This document shows positions 21,072 through 23,690 of a stretch of DNA of 23,690 nt, piece after piece. The notes under the pieces were generated by a model. The model was not told the origin of the DNA. It did not search any database and saw nothing but the letters and a program-made list of their open reading frames with translations. Numbering within the stretch: position 1 is the first letter of the stretch; each line of letters opens with the position of its first letter. Location: positions 1 through 23,690 of the forward strand of contig JAICQE010000050.1 of NCBI GenBank assembly GCA_025938035.1, in the 5' to 3' direction. The stretch comes from Vicinamibacteria bacterium. GTDB taxonomy: Bacteria > Acidobacteriota > Vicinamibacteria > Vicinamibacterales > UBA2999. Position numbers and translations under genes: made by a program.

Positions 21072-21079
21072 GTGCTCGG

Positions 21080-23602
21080 ATGAGAATCCCTTACGTTCTC
21101 CTGGCCGCCGCGCTGTTCCCGTGCGGTGCGGCGTATACGCAAACCGTTGAACCCGCCGGCGACGCGAAATTGTCGAAAACGGCGCGCGCGCACGTCGTTC
21201 AGGGCGCGATGTCCGAGGCGGATTGGCAGCAGGCTGAGTTGCTGCAGTCGTTCATTCAGCGCGAGCCAAGCGAGGGTCTACCGGCTACCTATCAGACCGA
21301 AGCCCGGGTCGTGACCGACGCGACGGCGCTGCACGTGATCGTCCATGCGGCCGATCCGGATCCTGGAAAGATCGTCGGCTATCTGACCAGGCGCGACGAA
21401 GACTCGCCCTCCGACTGGATCCACCTCTTCATCGACTCGTACCACGACCGCCGGACGGGTTATCAATTTGCCGTCAACGCCGCCGGCGTCAAGCGCGACG
21501 TCTACTGGTTCAACGACGACAACGACGATGCCAGCTGGGACGCCGTCTGGGATGTCGAGGTGCGGCGCACCCCAACCGGCTGGAGCGCCGAGTTTCATAT
21601 TCCGTACTCGCAGCTGCGGTTCAGCGACGGCGCCAAGAACACGATCGGATTTGGTGTCGTCCGCCATATCCCGCGCCTCAACGAGACCTCGGGATGGCCG
21701 TTGATCGCGCGCAGTGTCAACGGTGTGATCTCGCAGCTTGGTCAGCTCGAGGGCGTCTCGCCGTCTGGTTCCTCAAAGCGACTCGAGCTGATGCCGTACA
21801 CCGTGGCGACCGCCGTGACGGAGCCGGAACAGCGCGGCAATCCCTTGCACGACACGTTCAATCCGAACGTTTCCGCCGGAGTCGACCTGAAATATGCGAT
21901 TACGCCGGCTCTCTCGTTGACCGCGACCGTGAACCCGGACTTCGGTCAGGTGGAGGCGGATCCTGCCGTGGTCAACCTGAGCGCGTTTGAGACCTTCTTT
22001 CAGGAGCGCCGGCCATTCTTCATCGAGGGTTCCGGCACGTACCGGTGGGACTGCCACGACAACTGCATCCTGTTTTATTCACGGCGCATCGGCCGCCAAC
22101 CGCGCGGTGCACCCACCCTCGGCGATGACGAATACGCGGTGCAGCCGCTGCAGACCACGATCATCGGCGCGGGTAAACTCACCGGCCGGGTCGGCGCATT
22201 CTCGGTTGGCGGGCTGTTCGCAGCGACGCAGCAGGAGTTCGCGAACGTCGCATTCGGCGGCACGCGCCGCAACGAGGCCGTCGAGCCCGCGTCGTTCTAC
22301 TCGGTGTCGCGAGCACGCCGTGAGTTCGGCGATCAGTCCTCGCTTGGTTTCATGCTGACGACCACACACCGGCGATTGAGCGAGCCGGTGTCTTTCCTTC
22401 CGGACAAGGCCCTGACCGGCGGCCTGGACTACGACTGGCGAATCGGCCGCCGCTTCAGCCTCAACGGCTACTGGGCCGGCAGCACCGTGCGCGGAAATCC
22501 GGCGGCGATTGCGGGGTTGCAGCGCAGCAACGTCCACTCCTTCCATCGCCCGGACGCGGAGCACGTGGAGTTCGAGGCGACGGCGGACGAGCTCAACGGC
22601 CACGCCGGCGCCGTCAACTTCGGCAAGATCAGCGGCGAGCGCACGCGGTTCAACTTCACCGCGCTCTACAAGTCACCCGGGTTCGACGTCAACGATCTCG
22701 GGTTTCTGCAGCGCGCCGACGTCATCAGCTCGGCAGCCTGGCTGCAGATGCGGTGGGAGAAACCGGGCCGCTTCGTGCGCACCCGCAACGTGAACTTCAA
22801 TCAATGGACGTCCCACAACTTCGACGGCGATCGCCTCAGCCTCGGCTGGAACGTCAACTCCCACTGGTCGTTCGTCAACAACTGGAACACGGGATTCGGC
22901 GCCACCGCCAACCCGCGCAGCTTCGACGACCGGCGCACGCGTGGCGGGCCGGGCGGTTACGGAAACAACAGTTACAACGCCTGGCAGTATTTCAACACTG
23001 ACGGTCGCAAGCCGGTGCGCTTCGGCTTCGAGTGGAACTACGGGTCGGACGGCCATGGCGAGAGCTGGGGCGCGGGTCCGAGCGTCACGGTCAAGCCGAG
23101 CGCCGCGTTGTCCACCGAGTTCGGAATCTGGCTGAACCGGAACATCGAGGACGCGCAATGGATCGGCGAGGTGGAGCGCGACAGTCGGACGCGCTACGTC
23201 TTCGGCCGTCTCTATCAGACGACCACGTCGATGACGACGCGCGTCAACTACACGCTGACGCCGAACCTGTCGCTGCAGGTCTATGCGCAGCCGTTCGTGT
23301 CCGCCGGCGACTACGAAAACTTCCGCGAGATGGTCAACGGCCGCGCGCTGCGATACGAGAACCGCTACGCGCCATTTGCGTACGAAGGCGACCCGGATTT
23401 CCGGTTCCTGTCGTTCCGGACGACGAACGTCATGCGCTGGGAGTTCAAGCCGGGATCGACGCTGTTCGTTGTTTGGCAGCAGGGGAGGGAACGATCACTC
23501 GCGGACGGCACGTTCAGCGTCGGCCGCGACTACGCCGACGTCTTTTCGACGCCGTCGACGAACACGCTCCTGGTCAAGCTCGCGTATTGGATTAATCCGT
23601 AA
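21080..23602 (+). CDS. DUF5916 protein with CBM9-like N-terminal domain
   Basis: This 840-aa exported protein has a signal peptide (1-20), an N-terminal CBM9-like beta-sandwich (about 35-225, with SDWIHLFIDSYHDRRTGYQF and WDVEVRRTPTGWSAEFHIPY), the DUF5916 hallmark NPDFGQVEAD (285-294) and FFQERRPFFIEG (306-317), then FYSRRIGR. The remaining 500 residues are rich in alternating, aromatic-ended strands ending LLVKLAYWINP, consistent with an outer-membrane beta-barrel. The family is abundant in acidobacteria and Bacteroidetes and has no proven function; transport or carbohydrate-related roles are guesses. ATG 21080 follows the 22-bp palindrome closely and has no ribosome binding site. It lies downstream of the blaI-M56 pair in the same direction and is a candidate target of it. 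Length is normal for the family. Confidence 0.9.
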   Translation: MRIPYVLLAAALFPCGAAYTQTVEPAGDAKLSKTARAHVVQGAMSEADWQQAELLQSFIQREPSEGLPATYQTEARVVTDATALHVIVHAADPDPGKIVGYLTRRDEDSPSDWIHLFIDSYHDRRTGYQFAVNAAGVKRDVYWFNDDNDDASWDAVWDVEVRRTPTGWSAEFHIPYSQLRFSDGAKNTIGFGVVRHIPRLNETSGWPLIARSVNGVISQLGQLEGVSPSGSSKRLELMPYTVATAVTEPEQRGNPLHDTFNPNVSAGVDLKYAITPALSLTATVNPDFGQVEADPAVVNLSAFETFFQERRPFFIEGSGTYRWDCHDNCILFYSRRIGRQPRGAPTLGDDEYAVQPLQTTIIGAGKLTGRVGAFSVGGLFAATQQEFANVAFGGTRRNEAVEPASFYSVSRARREFGDQSSLGFMLTTTHRRLSEPVSFLPDKALTGGLDYDWRIGRRFSLNGYWAGSTVRGNPAAIAGLQRSNVHSFHRPDAEHVEFEATADELNGHAGAVNFGKISGERTRFNFTALYKSPGFDVNDLGFLQRADVISSAAWLQMRWEKPGRFVRTRNVNFNQWTSHNFDGDRLSLGWNVNSHWSFVNNWNTGFGATANPRSFDDRRTRGGPGGYGNNSYNAWQYFNTDGRKPVRFGFEWNYGSDGHGESWGAGPSVTVKPSAALSTEFGIWLNRNIEDAQWIGEVERDSRTRYVFGRLYQTTTSMTTRVNYTLTPNLSLQVYAQPFVSAGDYENFREMVNGRALRYENRYAPFAYEGDPDFRFLSFRTTNVMRWEFKPGSTLFVVWQQGRERSLADGTFSVGRDYADVFSTPSTNTLLVKLAYWINP

Positions 23603-23609
23603 CCGCTCA

Positions 23610-23680
23610 CGACACACCGGGACACCGAGGTCACTGAGAGATGCAACGATTTCTCGCTGCCTCGATGCCTCGGTGTGTCG
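23610..23680. repeat. Inverted repeat after the DUF5916 gene
   Basis: CGACACACCG (23610-23619) and CGGTGTGTCG (23671-23680) are perfect 10-bp inverted arms. A second pair, CCGAGG (23625-23630) and CCTCGG (23668-23673), lies partly within. It starts 8 bp after the stop codon and could be a transcript end or a dispersed intergenic repeat of the 'caccgaggtcactgagag' type. The window ends before its right flank can be judged. Confidence 0.55.
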
Positions 23681-23690
23681 CCGTCACCGA

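Overview
The window looks like chromosomal DNA of a GC-rich soil bacterium, most probably an acidobacterium of the Vicinamibacteria (subdivision 6) type. The reasons are two copies of the TIGR03435 domain (one fused to an M56 peptidase), a DUF5916 outer-membrane-like protein, paired M61 peptidases, and a short palindrome that reads VRLQAD when translated. This placement comes from gene content, not a database search.

Layout. 1-700: the 3' end of a CPBP membrane protease and a doubtful small membrane ORF. 697-2223 (-): an exported or anchored metal-dependent amidohydrolase. 2224-6580: a patchier, visibly less GC-rich stretch with small membrane and metal-type genes (DUF2892; a DGC-domain zinc-binding protein, a DUF6632-like protein and a SHOCT protein in a likely operon), decayed ORFs, a second CPBP protease and a 750-bp non-coding gap with hairpins. 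6581-6675: tRNA-Ser(GCT). 6782-9953: a stand-alone TIGR03435 protein, a small 3' relic of a glycosyltransferase gene, a 384-aa unknown protein and a small secreted protein. 9971-13520: a polytopic glycosyltransferase-like protein divergent from ferrochelatase, which converges on a 2'-5' RNA ligase-family gene. 13543-18703: two M61 peptidase paralogues flanking three small genes. 18723-21008: a BlaI/BlaR1-like regulatory pair. 21080-23602: the DUF5916 protein.

How the genes may work together. The clearest regulatory unit is blaI-M56 at 18723-21008. A good sigma-70-type promoter overlaps two GCGAA-N4-TTCGC inverted repeats, and the two genes overlap by ATGA. The M56 protein carries TIGR03435 where BlaR1 has its penicillin-binding sensor, so this is probably a signal-transduction pair of unknown ligand rather than a beta-lactam system. 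The M61 peptidases and the DUF5916 protein beside it are exported and could be its targets, but only adjacency supports that.

Other notable signals are three copies of a 24-bp palindromic element (one in frame inside a coding region), a symmetric extended -10 element between two divergent genes that both appear leaderless, and a glycosyltransferase gene with no ATG/GTG/TTG start outside its divergent neighbour. All functions are inferred by eye from motifs; no similarity search was run.
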